Positions 1 to 12,055 are shown, counted from the stretch's first letter. The stretch: DNA of 64,000 bases from Entrophospora sp. SA101 (GCA_958430865.1 CAUDNR010000668.1:35162-99161); one strand, 5' to 3'. A program made the numbers and translations. The notes: generated by a model not told the origin, from the sequence alone.

Positions 1-508
1 AAAGGACAGGTTTCTGGATTATTTTTGCAGGAAAATCAAATAATTAGCCAAATAAATCTGTTTTTGACTAATTAGTTGAAGAATTTCCTTTATTTATCAG
101 ATCAACTCACTTATTTCACTTGTGCTATTGATTCAGAATTAAAAGAGCACAACAATCATGATTGTTATATTTGTAGTCCTACTCTAAACCTAGAAACAAC
201 ATCATCAAATCCATCATCTTTAAATTACCCAATCTCAAAAGATCAAGAATTGTGGTGAGAAGTCCCATTCAAGAGGGTAACAATTTGAACAAGATAAGTC
301 TTGACGAATGTGTGATATATCACTTATGTACTGATATCTCTGATGAATCTGGTCGTGTTCTCTTGGTCAAAGTTCATTCACCTAATCCTTGTAAGGATCT
401 TCTTTGTATAGTAGATCATCTGGTATATCTTCAAATAAAACTTCTTCCAGGAAAGTAATTTCTTTTTTTAACTAATTTTTTACTGCTTCCTTCTACTGGT
501 CCTTGTTT
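1..508. other. left edge, decayed repeat sequence
   Basis: Two short plus-strand open frames (76-258 and 252-458) overlap here but show no motif I recognise. The minus strand should carry the interior of the LTR element whose leader and zinc knuckle lie just to the right, yet I could not read a protease or polymerase motif. Treated as decayed transposon interior running off the window. Confidence 0.3.
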
Positions 509-799
509 TTAAAAGATAAACTCAATCCCTTCTTCTTCAGTTAATCCCTTAAGGTTGCAACTTCTTTTCAAATGTCCCTTTGTTCCACACGAATAGCAAG
601 TTTTATTTTGATGTGGGTTTTTAGTTTGTTCTTCCTGTTGATAATGTAGTTTGAATAATTGATTAGGATTTTCAGCAAAATATGTATATACCAAGTTGAT
701 TAATTGAATGTCCTTGATATTCCCCGTGAGAATTTGGTGATAGACTTGTACGAAAATTTCTGATTTAATATGTTCTGAATTAAATTCTTTTAATTGCAT
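509..799 (-). pseudogene. Gag-like zinc-knuckle ORF of an LTR element
   Basis: A 96-residue open frame ends with a CCHC zinc knuckle, CYSCGTKGHLKRSC (C-x2-C-x4-H-x4-C), the nucleic-acid-binding motif of retrotransposon Gag proteins. The 5' side (higher coordinates) has a leader of about 230 bases, then a primer-binding-site-like TGGTGACAAC and LTR-like sequence, all in minus orientation, as expected for the start of an LTR retrotransposon. A normal Gag is 300 residues or more, so this copy lacks most of the capsid region. A cellular zinc-knuckle protein cannot be excluded, but the LTR context argues against it. Confidence 0.55.
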
Positions 800-1275
800 T
801 TACAATTTCAAAACCCCCCCCCCCCGAATTAACCTCATAGGGTATAAAGTAAAAAAGTAGAAATAAAATAAAGAAGTGAATAAGAAATATGAAAATGAGA
901 TAAAGGAAATATAAGAAATATAAGAAAGAAATAATAATAAAAATATCCGTAGATTATAATTTTGGTTTCCGTTTTGTTTTGTTTTTATTGAATCACTTCT
1001 ATAATTCCACACAACTCGCACCAAGTTGTCACCAATTATTATTTGGGAGAGCATGTTAACAATATAAATTTATTATTATGTGTATCAGAATGAATTGGAT
1101 ATTACTAACGAATCAGCTTTATTACCAAATAATTTTGGTTTAGTGATTTAAGAAAACGTTTTATTTAGTTGAAACTAACTTATTTAACTTATTTCACAAA
1201 TTCACGCCGCACGATTTATTGGCAAAATAATTATTTAAGGGAAATTTTTTTTTTAAAATACAAAACCCTAATACC
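800..1275 (-). mobile_element. LTR retrotransposon 5' end: LTR piece, PBS-like site and leader
   Basis: Read on the minus strand, about 1034-1190 matches, in opposite orientation, the LTR-like segment ending near 57818. Shared landmarks are CTCTCCCAAATAATAATT, the stretch around AAACGTTTTATTTAG and the motif TCAGAATGAATTGG. The match stops exactly where a PBS-like TGGTGACAACTTGG (1020-1033) begins here, as expected at an LTR/internal boundary. The leader 800-1019 contains a run of C (about 814-824). Beyond about 1190 the match to the other copy is lost, so this LTR is partial or diverged. Confidence 0.55.
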
Positions 1276-1288
1276 AATAATAAATAAT

Positions 1289-1420
1289 GGGAATTGTTAT
1301 TCGCATCCCACGTGACTAAGTGTAGTAATGTGACCAATGATGAATGGCTTAGCCAAATAAATCGCATGATTTTATTAGTTCGTCTTTTGCCTTAGTCACG
1401 TGGAACGAATAACAATTTCC
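1289..1420. mobile_element. 132-bp MITE with 8-bp target-site duplication
   Basis: Inverted ends of about 30 bases are visible: GGGAATTGTTATTCGCATCC on the left and the reverse complement of GGAACGAATAACAATTTCC on the right, continuing inward through a shared CACGTGACTAAG. The element is flanked by perfect 8-base direct repeats TAAATAAT (1281-1288 and 1421-1428). It has no coding capacity. The 8-bp duplication fits the hAT superfamily. Each arm carries a CACGTG palindrome. Confidence 0.85.
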
Positions 1421-1428
1421 TAAATAAT

Positions 1429-2100
1429 AGTTATTAATAATTAATGATATTAATATTTAGGATATATTAATATATTTAAAGAATCTTCAATGACCACATC
1501 AGCAACAAGTTCAGAAATGGAACTGGAAGGAGAGCAAAGAACAAGAAATTTGATGCCGAATTTAATAAATATTAATATTCAAATATCCAAAAAAGAATCA
1601 AGAATATTAAGAATATTCGAAATGTGTCAGATGACTTTTGTTAATATGGAATTTCGAATATTCTTCAAACAAAATGAGGAGAGAGGTAAAGTATCGTTTC
1701 TATGATTAAGCACATGCAATTCTTAGTTTTTTGTTTTTTATTGTATGTAAATCCGTTCGCCAAAAAGGGATAATGATAATTATATTCGTGTGAATAATTT
1801 TAATGTTTATGGTTACTCAACCAGGATAAATAAAATTCATATATATTTCCAAAATCACTTATTTTGATTAGAATCCTGAATTTCATATATACAAAACCGG
1901 AAAGTGTACATGTAATGATTAACCTTTTTCACAATGAATGAATGGTTCTTTTTGGAATAAACAATAATTCACTGATTTCGGAGTTATCGTATCCATATTA
2001 ATATACTAATATACTTAATGATTGGTCAAATTACAAATTCATTTTCTATAAATATCAATAAAATAAGTTCAACGAGAGAAACTTTATCCTATTATTCGAT
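1429..2100. other. intergenic, upstream of the 366-aa gene
   Basis: A 71-codon frame (1490-1705) has no recognisable motif. A TATA-like CTATAAATAT lies at about 2045-2054, some 50 bases upstream of the ATG at 2101, and is a plausible core promoter. Nothing else is supported. Confidence 0.35.
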
Positions 2101-3201
2101 ATGAACAAAGGATCTCTATTTAACCAAAGAAAGCAAATGAAATCAAGTTTCTTGAAGGCTACCTTGGGGAAAATCGTTTTATTTTCATTCCTTCCAACTG
2201 TGACTGCATCTTTTGTCAACGAAAATTATAGATCTGAAGGGGAAGTGTATGATGCAATCCTTATCACATTTTTTCCAGTTTTTTTTGTCATTCTGTTCAA
2301 TGTTTCAGGGAAAACTGGACGCATCAAAAATGTGCTGTTGCCATTATTGGATGACATATTATACAACATAGTCACTTGGGCGATTCCGTTGATAGTTTCT
2401 TTTGCCTATGATGATTTTCCGAATATAAAGATGTTTTCAATTGTAAACATGGGTTTACATGTAATTTGCGCAGCAGGAGCGATAATTAAGTGTAAAAAAG
2501 TTCGTGATTCCGAAACTGATTTTTTTAATTTTATCGGTTTATTCTTGATATTTTTCCCAGCCATAATCATTCCAACATTCTGGGTTGTTGTTATTAAAAC
2601 TAGACGCCTTTTCGATCCAATTAGCATAGTATTCCTTGCATTATTTGGGATATTGTTGGTTACGCCAATCATTTATTTTATACTATCTTGTCTTAGCGAT
2701 TGTTTAAAGCAGCGTAATATTTTCGGTAGATTTTTTCTTCCTGGATGGTTTTATCTCCCAAATATTCTGCAAACATTATTTGTTGTGTTAAAATGGCCAA
2801 TTGATTTTTACTTTGTCAAAGCATGCGTGTTTATACTGGTTCTCTCTTTAACAAGAAATGTGTCCTTCTTTACAGAGGAGAAACCAGCACCTGATGACTT
2901 TCTGGCTACTTCGACAACAATCACTCAATGTAACCTGCGCAAATTGATGGATAATAGGCCAAAGGAGGATGACAATCAAATAGCCGAGGGGATGAAAATG
3001 TCAATGTCTAATTATCTGCGTAAAATAATAGATGAAAGTCAAAAGGATGAAACCCAAAAGGAAATAATCAGGGAAATGAATAAATCAATGGCCGAAATGA
3101 AAGAATCAATGGCCGAAATGAAAGAATCAATGGCCGAAATGAAAGAATCAATAAAATTGAAAAATCAAGATATGTTGGATGAAATTGTGTGTGAAGGGTA
3201 G
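2101..3201 (+). CDS. multi-pass membrane protein with C-terminal heptad repeats (orphan)
   Basis: A single-exon frame of 366 residues. Hydrophobic stretches at roughly 50-68, 83-102, 112-125, 145-168, 175-198 and 210-255 predict a protein with six to eight membrane passes. After about residue 275 it turns hydrophilic and helical. Residues 330-350 are three exact copies of the 7-residue unit MAEMKES, encoded by three identical 21-bp repeats (3088-3150), which suggests a coiled-coil tail that varies in length by slippage. The ATG at 2101 is the first in frame and has a TATA-like box about 50 bases upstream. I do not recognise the family. It looks like one of the lineage-specific membrane families common in these fungi (inference). 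The length and codon pattern support a real gene. Confidence 0.7.
   Translation: MNKGSLFNQRKQMKSSFLKATLGKIVLFSFLPTVTASFVNENYRSEGEVYDAILITFFPVFFVILFNVSGKTGRIKNVLLPLLDDILYNIVTWAIPLIVSFAYDDFPNIKMFSIVNMGLHVICAAGAIIKCKKVRDSETDFFNFIGLFLIFFPAIIIPTFWVVVIKTRRLFDPISIVFLALFGILLVTPIIYFILSCLSDCLKQRNIFGRFFLPGWFYLPNILQTLFVVLKWPIDFYFVKACVFILVLSLTRNVSFFTEEKPAPDDFLATSTTITQCNLRKLMDNRPKEDDNQIAEGMKMSMSNYLRKIIDESQKDETQKEIIREMNKSMAEMKESMAEMKESMAEMKESIKLKNQDMLDEIVCEG
3088..3150 (+). repeat. 3 x 21-bp in-frame tandem repeat
   Basis: Three identical copies of ATGGCCGAAATGAAAGAATC(A) within the coding region, encoding MAEMKES each time. Perfect identity at the DNA level points to recent slippage or concerted change. 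Confidence 0.95.
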
Positions 3202-3621
3202 CAAATAGATAACATTAACGGTAATTTTAACCCAGTTTCTTTTAGAAAGGATTATTGTCTGGTTGACTTTGTCACTAACAGTATATTTATTTATTTACAG
3301 TATTTAGCAAAAATTCAAAAATGATATCGTTGTTTAATAAAAACAGCTTAATCATATATCCATATCCATATCCATATCTAAATTTTCACAAAATTTCCGC
3401 AATAACAACTAGAGATGTTAATCGATCCTAAACAGTTCAGGACAGTCCTGTGACTGGCAGGCATATCTTGGAACCGGACCAGATTTAAGTCCTGGAAAAG
3501 TCCCGTTTTTTTTTTAACATATTATTATTTAAATTAAAAAAACTTATCATTTTACTATTATTATAAATCTATATATGAATTTTGGCAAATGAAAAATCAA
3601 TATCATGGGAATTTTTAAAAC

Positions 3622-3692
<71 letters not shown>

Positions 3693-5528
3693 ATTGAATA
3701 TTTGAATAATAATACTATTATTATTTAGCAAACGAATACAGTATAAAATAAAAATTTATTATCAGCTGATTTGATTTTTTGGACCCTTTTTCCAAACCTT
3801 ATTGTTAGAGACCCAGATTTATGCGTAAAAAAACATTAAATGGCTTAGCCGGCTAAGAACTTAATAAACCTCAATTGATGAAAAACCTTTTCAGATGGTA
3901 CTAAGCTTGCCGGTATTATTATTATTATTACTATCGTTATTATTATTATTATTATTATTTACTATTGTTATCATAATATCTCGCCTTTAATGGTTCAAAT
4001 CATTTGTTTTATTCGTTATGAATTTGGGTATTTGAATTAAATTTGAAAGTTTTATTCGAATAATTTGAATAAAAAGAATAGAACGAATAATTCGAATAAA
4101 AATAATTCGAATTAAAATAAGGACTTGTATTACGAAGAGAAACTCTATGACTTTTATCCTGCTATGATGTATTGTATTTTGCTTTTTGAGTAAATGTAGT
4201 TGGACCCATCTCAACTAAATTTATATGCCTTTGAATTCTGCACTAAAATTCCAGACGTAAAAATGAATGTCAAGAGAAATTTTTTTTAGCCGCTACAAGT
4301 ATCTGTTTCTCTCTACCCTGGTGTTTTGAACCAAAACAGACAAGTTTTTTAGTTGAAAAAACATGCCAAATAGATAGCAATTGGTGATTCGCACGTGTTC
4401 TATGTTTTAAATCTAGTTGCAGATTTTACAAAAGTTGGTTAATTAATCGTTGAGATGTCATACAAAATACACACACGAATTAAATCTTTAAAAAATAAAC
4501 TGTAAATAATATCATGCAGAAAATTTGCAACATTTTATTAATGAATTTAAGAGAAGAAGGCGGCGGCGGTGATTGTGTATATATTTTCAAGAAAATAATG
4601 CATCATGTCATAAAGCAGCAGCTAATAAGTGTAAAAAAGAAAATCGTATTGTAAGTTCCGCCCCTATCTAAAAATTTTGGCAGGATTTAAAAAATCAAAA
4701 ATCATAAATCAAGAAATAAGGCTGAATCATTTAATTTATTGAAAGAGGAATGGTTTAATACTAATACAGAAACAATTAATAAATTAACAATAAAAATCTA
4801 TTCGGTTCTCTTTTTTTCCTGCTCATAGTGATCCATAATTTTTTGCCAGCTTATGTAGACGCAAAGTGTGTTTATTGCTGGATAAATACTTCATCTGTAC
4901 TAACACATTATTGTTCACATCCGCATTATACACGTCAGTATAGGAATAGACTATCACAATATCCTTAATTCCATACTTGCGATCAATCACATCACCAATT
5001 ATTTTTACAAATCGCTTATTTTAATCCATACGAAAGAGACGGGGGACTTTGTTGATGAGGTTTTTGACGTTGGAGATCTAGTGATGATAGATTACAATAA
5101 ATAAAGTTTGAGGATAGAGAAGAAAATATAGACTTGAATATTTTCTTTTTTTACACAATTGAATTTTCCGTCTAGAGAATTTAATGAGGCAAAATTCTGC
5201 ATATTGGAAGTTTGTTGTTACACGGAATGTTATACAGAACCCATTGCTATAGTTGGTTACCTCTCTCTCTATAAATTGAAGATCAAGTTCAGATCCAATT
5301 CAAATCCAGTTTATCACTTACCTTTTATTGCCAAAATGTTTTGTCGTGTATTGTAAGTAAAATCTTCAAGCATTTATTTTCATGGTAAAAATCATGTTAT
5401 TTTTTTTTTTTAAAAAAAAAAAAGGGAATTATTTGCAAGATATTCAGGGTAAATTTACTAAATGGTTTGTATCACAAGCAAGAGATGTGTCATTCATCAT
5501 TGAATTCTTTTTCAATTAAAAAAAAAAA
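3202..5528. other. intergenic with microsatellites and one hAT-like end
   Basis: Contents: an ATCCAT-type hexamer run (about 3352-3378); a hAT-type terminus TAGAGATGTTAATCGATCC starting at 3410 with no matching opposite end; (ATT)n runs at 3626-3690 and 3914-3960; and a low-complexity block of ATTCGAATAAAA units (about 4040-4130). The 65-codon frame at 5159-5356 and the minus frame at 3987-4214 have no motif and are not called. Otherwise I see nothing. Confidence 0.4.
3626..3690. repeat. (ATT)n microsatellite
   Basis: About 21 uninterrupted ATT units. A second shorter run lies at 3914-3960. Confidence 0.95.
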
Positions 5529-6476
5529 ATGTATGAATTTTTATCAACATTACGAACGACATTTAGTAATTATTATGATAATAGTAATACAATATATTTA
5601 ACCAAAAGTCAAATTGACATATTAAACAATAAATTTTCATATTATCCTTCTTCAATAATTAGAGATGTAATTGTTACTAAATTAGTTAGTGATATATCAT
5701 TACAAGGTCAATTATTTAAGAAATTAACCATTTCAAGCATTGGAACTTCAGCAAATTTATCAAACACAATGTATTTTATTATTAATAAATTGAATGAATC
5801 TAAAACTGAAGATTTATTAATTAATAGTGCTAAAAATAAAAATAATGATGATATCAGAATTTGGGTTGATTCAGAACTCATGTTGAGTGAGGTTATGATG
5901 AAATGTGACCAGATGAAAAGTGAGTATGCTGATATTACCAAGAATTTAAATACAATCCAACGTCTTTTACAAGAAAGGAAAACTGGAATTATTGAGGAAG
6001 AAAAGAAATTAGCACGAAAGATTAAAGAAAGTCAATATCGCGGAATTAAATCCGGTTTTTTAAAAGGCCTAGGGTTAGGAACAGTTACTGCCATCCCGAT
6101 ATATATATACATTTCACCTTTTGATTGTGGAATAATATGGATTACTACAGTTGTGATGGGTGTGGTTCTAGGAGCTACTCTTAATGAAAAACGTGATAAA
6201 AAACAAGAAAAGGCTTTATTATTAAAAGAAGATCTAAAACATATTGACTCTATTGTTGTTGATGTTAAAGAAATTAAAAAAAGTGTAGGTGTATTTGAAA
6301 ATTATTGGTTAAATCAATTCAATTTAGTTGGTGATTCTAGGAATTCAATCATTGCTAATATCACGAATAACAATAACAAAAACAATTATGATAAATTTTC
6401 AATTTTAAAATCTTGGATTCAAGCAAAAAAAGATTTTGATGATTATCAAACAAACTGTAAGCAATTTACACAATAA
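5529..6476 (+). CDS. coiled-coil protein with two central membrane segments (orphan)
   Basis: A single-exon frame of 315 residues starting directly after an A-run. Residues 1-110 are mixed helical. Residues about 120-165 form a charged helix (many K, E and Q) suited to a coiled coil. A glycine-rich hydrophobic pair at about 176-195 and 199-216, separated by a short loop, suggests a membrane hairpin. Residues 217-300 are again charged and helical. This layout (helix, double membrane segment, helix) resembles proteins that insert a hairpin into organelle membranes, but no family motif was recognised and no function is claimed. The codon pattern is strongly AT-biased. Confidence 0.65.
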   Translation: MYEFLSTLRTTFSNYYDNSNTIYLTKSQIDILNNKFSYYPSSIIRDVIVTKLVSDISLQGQLFKKLTISSIGTSANLSNTMYFIINKLNESKTEDLLINSAKNKNNDDIRIWVDSELMLSEVMMKCDQMKSEYADITKNLNTIQRLLQERKTGIIEEEKKLARKIKESQYRGIKSGFLKGLGLGTVTAIPIYIYISPFDCGIIWITTVVMGVVLGATLNEKRDKKQEKALLLKEDLKHIDSIVVDVKEIKKSVGVFENYWLNQFNLVGDSRNSIIANITNNNNKNNYDKFSILKSWIQAKKDFDDYQTNCKQFTQ

Positions 6477-7369
6477 CTATAATAAAAATTAAAGGTTTTT
6501 ATTAAAAATTTATTAATGTAATTCATTATTTGATCAATCTCGAATAACCAAATATCTTGTCAAAAAATCTTAATTCTTTTTTCAAATTCAACAGCTTCAC
6601 TTTTAATTAATTGAAATTCAGATAATAATTTATACATATCTCTACCATCATCATTATTATGCATCAAAATTACATCTGTCATTATTGCTGTCATTATCAT
6701 TCTCACAAGTAACAGATTTTAAAAGTGAATTTTTTCATATTATCAACATCATCATTGTTATCCAAAATCTTTAAATGGATATGAAGAGGGTGATGACAAT
6801 GATGTCATTTTTGAAAAAAATTGATTAATTCCTGATTAACAGAAGAAGTAACTGGATCTGGTTTCTCAATATGATTCAAATATGATTCAATATGATATCA
6901 CTATCATATACATCATGCTCCCTACCAATTGGTTAATGAGGAGTGTTGATGCACTTTTGAAAATGTATTTTTTGAATAATCCAGTCTATTATCACCCCAA
7001 AATAAATTTATATAGTAATAGGAATATTGGTTAGTGCAAGGCATTTCTAATTTTTGGTATTAGATCATGAATTCCAAAATACTTTCTTTCCCAATTTACA
7101 GGTATTTCATATCCTTCACCATCTAAATCATAATCAGGCCTGCATTATTGTTGTGTTATGTGAGATGAATGAATGAATGAATGAATGATAAGTAAATTGT
7201 AGGTTTATTCATATATTTGTATATAGACAAGTATTTACCTTAACATATCGTAGGAAACTTAGATTCCTTCATCCTATAGAAAAATTTTTAATTTTATCTA
7301 ATAAAGAAATTACATTCAATGTTAATTTATTTACTCTTACTTTCTCTTACCAACTTGGATAGTTCTCTT
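6477..7369. other. intergenic, nothing supported
   Basis: AT-rich sequence with GAATGAAT and CATCAT low-complexity patches. No frame with a recognisable motif. Confidence 0.35.
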
Positions 7370-7696
7370 CTCTCTTTTTTTAATAAAGGCTCATATAATT
7401 TTATTAGAATAAAGTAAATATAATAACAATAATTCACAAAATAAATTCCAAATTAACTTTATATGAGGCTATTCCTCTTGAAAATAATTAAATATATGTA
7501 TATATATAAACATATTTAAATTTAACATTTCAGAAAAACAGATATGCCAAACAAAAGTCTATGAAGTTTATTCAGTCACAATTTAACAATTTCAACTGCA
7601 TCATAAATATTATTGACTTCTCTGAATATTACCTGGATAATAGGAAGTCAGATTCAGTATTAATGAAGTTATTTATTAAAACTAGATGAGAATTAT
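7370..7696 (-). mobile_element. truncated copy of the LINE 3' region
   Basis: This segment is closely similar to about 17935-18255, the stretch on the 3' side of the minus-strand LINE remnant at 18.2-19.4 kb. Shared landmarks are AAATTCCAAATTAACTTTAT, GAGGCTATTCCTCTTGAAAA and GATGAGAATTATTAGA. The match stops at the hexamer repeat. A 5'-truncated non-LTR insertion is the simplest reading. Confidence 0.6.
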
Positions 7697-7777
7697 TAGA
7701 ATTAGAATTAGAATTAGAATTAGAATTAGAATTAGAATTAGAATTAGAATTAGAATTAGAATTAGAATTAGAATTAG
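7697..7777. repeat. (GAATTA)n microsatellite running into an assembly gap
   Basis: About 13 copies of the hexamer GAATTA, broken off by ten N (7778-7787). The true repeat length is unknown because the assembly stops inside it. Confidence 0.95.
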
Positions 7778-7787
7778 NNNNNNNNNN

Positions 7788-10641
7788 ATTATTCAAATAA
7801 TTATATAGGCGGGTTTGATCGAAGTAAATGTTAGTCAAGATCTATGAAGTTTGCAAAACGAATGACCAATAAAAAGTTGTGGGACTAAGTGACTTGCACT
7901 ATATAAGGTTATGTCGAGAGATATGGTCAAGAGAAGAGTTAGAAAGAGAGTTGATTTTCAACCAAGTCGAAAATCAACCCTTTAAATACATCTTCGAGTA
8001 GTACAATTTAATTTATTCGACTATTTTGAAGGTTTGTCGCATGCTTTCTTCCAACTTCTTAAATTTGAAACATTTGTCGAATATCTTTATTAACTATCAT
8101 ACTAATATAAATAATTCATTTATTTTTACGTTATCCAATTCACGATTTTGATTGGTCAATCAATGATTATATGCATTAAAATTTTGTTAAAACATAGCTC
8201 TAAATCTTTAATTAGTTTCGACTAAATAAAATAAATAAACATTTATTAGGGAACAAAAAGTTCGCGTAACAAAATTTTTTGTTATATATTAAAAATATTA
8301 TAAATTATTATAATTAGTTAAATCAATTGATTGGCAAAATTTAATTTCATTACAGTAGACAGTTTCAAAATTAAACCTTAGGGTCAAGTTATATATTAAA
8401 CTTAATTTTGGTTTGGGTCAAATAGAGATTTTCGTTACCTACCTATTCGTGAAGTTTGCGGGGTCCTGTAATGACAATAATTAGATTTGTTACTAGTATG
8501 ACACCTCCAATATTGGATATATTTGAGGTATGTGTTCCAACAACATTGGAACTTCGCAATAATAAAATTTGTTTCTTTTTACAATCCTTTATCTCCAAAG
8601 AGGTAGAAGAATATAAATAGCTCGTAACAAGTGTTTTTATTTGTATCAACAGTTTTTGCTTACACCGAGTGTTTTTAATTACATCAAGTGTTTTTACTTA
8701 TGTCAAGTGGTTTTACTTATATCAAGGGCTTTTACTTTAGTCAAATCGTTAAAATGGCCCTGGTGAGAAACTACCTTTAGTCAATACTTTATTTACGTCA
8801 ATTACTAAAGTCAAAATTTCGTCATGCATCATTATATCCATACTCTAGATATTTTTTCTTTTGCAGCCTTTGCCATTTTCTAATACTTGAGTCTAATGTT
8901 TAACTTTCAATGCCACATTTTCTCAATTTCTTTTTTGATAAGTAATCCCTAGAGATTCCAATATTTTAGCAACTATAACAGCAGCGAAGTTATTTTATAC
9001 GAATGAAAAAATGAAAATCAAGTTTTTATAGATATTAATTAATATACTGCTAAAACATATTCCATTCATATTTCTACGCAAATAAAAATAATATAAATAA
9101 TCATTATTCAAAATCTTTCTATTAAGAGCATTCTATGAAAGATTCATTTAAATTTAGAATTACGAGTATACATGCTGCCCAAATCCCAAAGTGAATTTGG
9201 GTCAGCCTGTCAAAGAATTCCAAAGTAATCAGCAATTCCTTTGTTACACTATATGCTTATTGGTTAGAATTAGATAAAAAATTTCGTGGCTTTTATGAAA
9301 ACTTTGAACTTAGCATTAGTGAAAAACTAACATTGTAACGCTATTGGAATGTTCCAATATAGATCTTCAATTGGTATAGACCAATAAAATTCGTGCATGT
9401 GACACTGTAATTGGTTAACCTCATTGGAACCATATTTGGAATGTTCCAATTCCAATTGGGAATTTATTATAATGCTCCCAAAGAAACTTTATTGGGACCA
9501 TAAATAACACAACACTGTATTCAATATCTATTTTCAGGATTAATTGTTGATTTTTTTGGATTTTTTTAAAAATGTCTTTTTGGTAACCTTATCTATTAAA
9601 AGGAATTTGCAGTTTCACGAAGTTGGTTGCGTTGTGATAAATACTCTCTTGGGAAGAGAGGAGAGAAGTCAACATGGCATGTTGAGGAAATGTTGAAAGT
9701 TAAACTTTGATTTTTGGGGAAGGAATTTTCTATTTCGAGAGATGTTAAATTGCAAATATTCATTTTTTTTTTTTTTTATTGCGTGTAAAGTTGACTTGTA
9801 AATCAATGAATGTATTTTTACTTTTTTTGCAAAGTCGTAAAACCTTTCTGCTTTCAATAACACCTGATGACCTTCCGTTTTTTCTCTTGCTAGTATTTTA
9901 ACTTGTACTTGATTTTTCTTCCATATTGAAACTAACATAAATTTTATAATAATAATTATAAGAAAAAAAAATCAATATATCTCTTTTTTTTTTGTCATGA
10001 AGACAAAAAAATACACTATTATCTTTATCTATTATACCGAGATAAAATCGTTATATTTTGAGAACTATTTAACTGACTTTTTCGATAATTATCTTAGAAA
10101 AACAATAAACCATTACTTTTTTTGATTAATTAAGCCATTTTAATTCTTTGATAAATAAAGAACTATTACTTTTCCAATTAATTAATGAATGAGGAAGATT
10201 TTAGCAAACAAAACCATTCCTTTTTTGTGGCTTACATCAACCGATCCCTTCATTTCTAAAACCTGTTAATACTACTTGAAAATATCTTGAATTATATGCG
10301 GTCAGAATTTGATAAGACAAAAAAGCTTAAAATTTGTATGTTTTATTGATGTAATAATAATATACATTACAACAAAGAAATTTGACTTTTTATTTATTAC
10401 ATGTAAAAATTTCGATTGGAAATTTGCTTTTTGCCAAATGTTTCCATTATTACCTTTCGAAACTTTTGTAATTAAGAGATTTGATATAAGTTTATTTAGT
10501 AAAACAATAAGTTTTATTTAAGAAGCGTTACACGACATATATGGTCAGATATTTATGGTAGGTGGGTGTATGTGGTGACATTTTTATTTTCTTTTTCTTA
10601 TGTCATATTAGTAACTATAGTAGATGAAATAAGATCTTATT
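7788..10641. other. repeat-rich intergenic stretch
   Basis: 7797-7860 carries one unit of the approximately 80-bp repeat that is tandem at 25393-25740 (shared: TATAGGC(A/G)GGTTTGAT, then AAGATCTATGAAGTTTGCAAA). 7860-8280 resembles LTR-type sequence (TATATAAGG, later TTTCGACTAAATAAA as in the LTR near 57.66 kb), but ends were not defined. 8629-8745 is a degenerate tandem repeat. Short frames at 8443-8649 and 9669-9938 have no motif. Confidence 0.35.
8629..8745 (+). repeat. degenerate tandem repeat, unit about 22 bp
   Basis: Five imperfect copies of a unit like ACATCAAGTGTTTTTACTTAT. Spacing is regular at 21-23 bases. Confidence 0.75.
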
Positions 10642-10912
10642 GTGTAGTTTTCCACCAAAATTCATCCGTCAATTTGAATTCCCGTGATAATATTCGACAT
10701 CCGCCAAAATTAAAATATCCAGGCATATGAGATATCCGGGCGATACATATTTGAACATCCACAAAATGTATCTGTTATGACTTATCGAGGCCATAGTGTA
10801 CTAATGACATTGATTAGTTGTCATTTCTTTAATTGAATATTAATTTCGGATATTTTAATTTTGGCGGATGTCGAATATTACCACGGGAATTCAGATTGGC
10901 GGAAAACTACAC
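10642..10912. mobile_element. 271-bp MITE with long inverted ends
   Basis: The left end GTGTAGTTTTCCACC and right end GGCGGAAAACTACAC are inverted. The pairing continues inward through GAATTCCCGTG and ATTCGACATCCGCC for some 60-80 bases, with an 18-base insertion in the left arm. No coding frame. I could not see a clean target-site duplication. Confidence 0.8.
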
Positions 10913-11399
10913 GATTATTTATTTTTATAATCCCACAAACTCTTTTAATAATAACAATAATATAGAATTTGTTGCATCAAACTGTTAAAACGAATAAAAC
11001 ATAATTCGAATATAATTTGAATAAAATAAAAATAATTCGAATTTAATACTAATACTAATACTAATACTAATACTAATACTAATACTAATACTAATAATAC
11101 GAATAGTAAGAAAAGAACTGGAAATATTTTAACTAATACTAATACAATTAATTGTAACCTGTATAACACAATTTGTACAATTAAAATTTAGTCTAAAATA
11201 GAAAAAAATCATTCAAGGAGAAAATTGGGATTATTTATTAAATATTTTACAAATATTTTTTATAATAAAATTAACATATATATACACTTAAAAACATGCG
11301 ACGTTTCCAAATAATAATAATAATAATAAAACCATAAGTTTTCTTCCCGAACAAATAAAAGAAATAATTTTAGTTGATAAAAAATGGTACCACTACTAT

Positions 11400-11570
11400 A
11401 TCGCCGCACAAACCACGACCCTGAGCAAGTGAATAATTCGAAATCACGGGAAACTGGCACCCTATTCCATGCCATTCGATTCGGAAGAGAATTTTATCTC
11501 GATAGAGCTGGTTGATTTTCTCATACCAGAAGAAAAGGTGATTTCATCTAGATATCTTGCATAATGTTTG
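11400..11570 (+). repeat. left arm of a diverged, coding-like inverted repeat
   Basis: Matches the reverse complement of 12056-12225 at roughly 75-80 percent by eye. Translated, the two arms share segments such as VNNSKSRE, DLDRAG versus DLDGAG, and SRYLAQ, with many differences at third codon positions. That suggests both derive from a protein-coding ancestor. The product is not recognised. Confidence 0.5.
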
Positions 11571-12055
11571 TTTTTACAATTTGGGAAGACGGATGATAGT
11601 CTAATGAATTAAAAATTAAAAATTAACGTCAATATCAATATAATTCTCTTTAACATTTTGAGAAAATCTAAAACTTTTTTTTTAAAATTTTCTATCGTTT
11701 TTGAATATAACAAGTAATTGAACATAATAACATAATAATAATTAATTACCAACTATAATTTGGTGTTACAGGACTATTTATTAATTCTATCCAATCACGA
11801 ATGATTTTGTACAACCAAACTTATGAAGATTCAATCTATTTTATTTTCCATGAACAACATCCTGTCAAGGTCGGAGAGACGACTCTGAAAGCTTTCAAGA
11901 AGTAAAGAACCAGTCAAAAATTGAAATTGTTGTTGCTATTAAAATCAACCGAAATTTAAAAAGGTATCAAGTTTTAATATCCAAGTTGAAGAAATTATAT
12001 TATTGGTATTGATGTTGATTTTTGATTTTTAATTCTCCTAAATTGTAAAAGCAAA

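Noticed and set aside
7629..7838. Minus frame with an (NS)n repeat
   Set aside because: It is only the (GAATTA)n microsatellite translated, and it runs through an N gap.
7860..8280. Second LTR family copy
   Set aside because: It shares a TTTCGACTAAATAAA motif and a TATA-like box with the LTR near 57.6 kb, but no ends or duplications could be placed.
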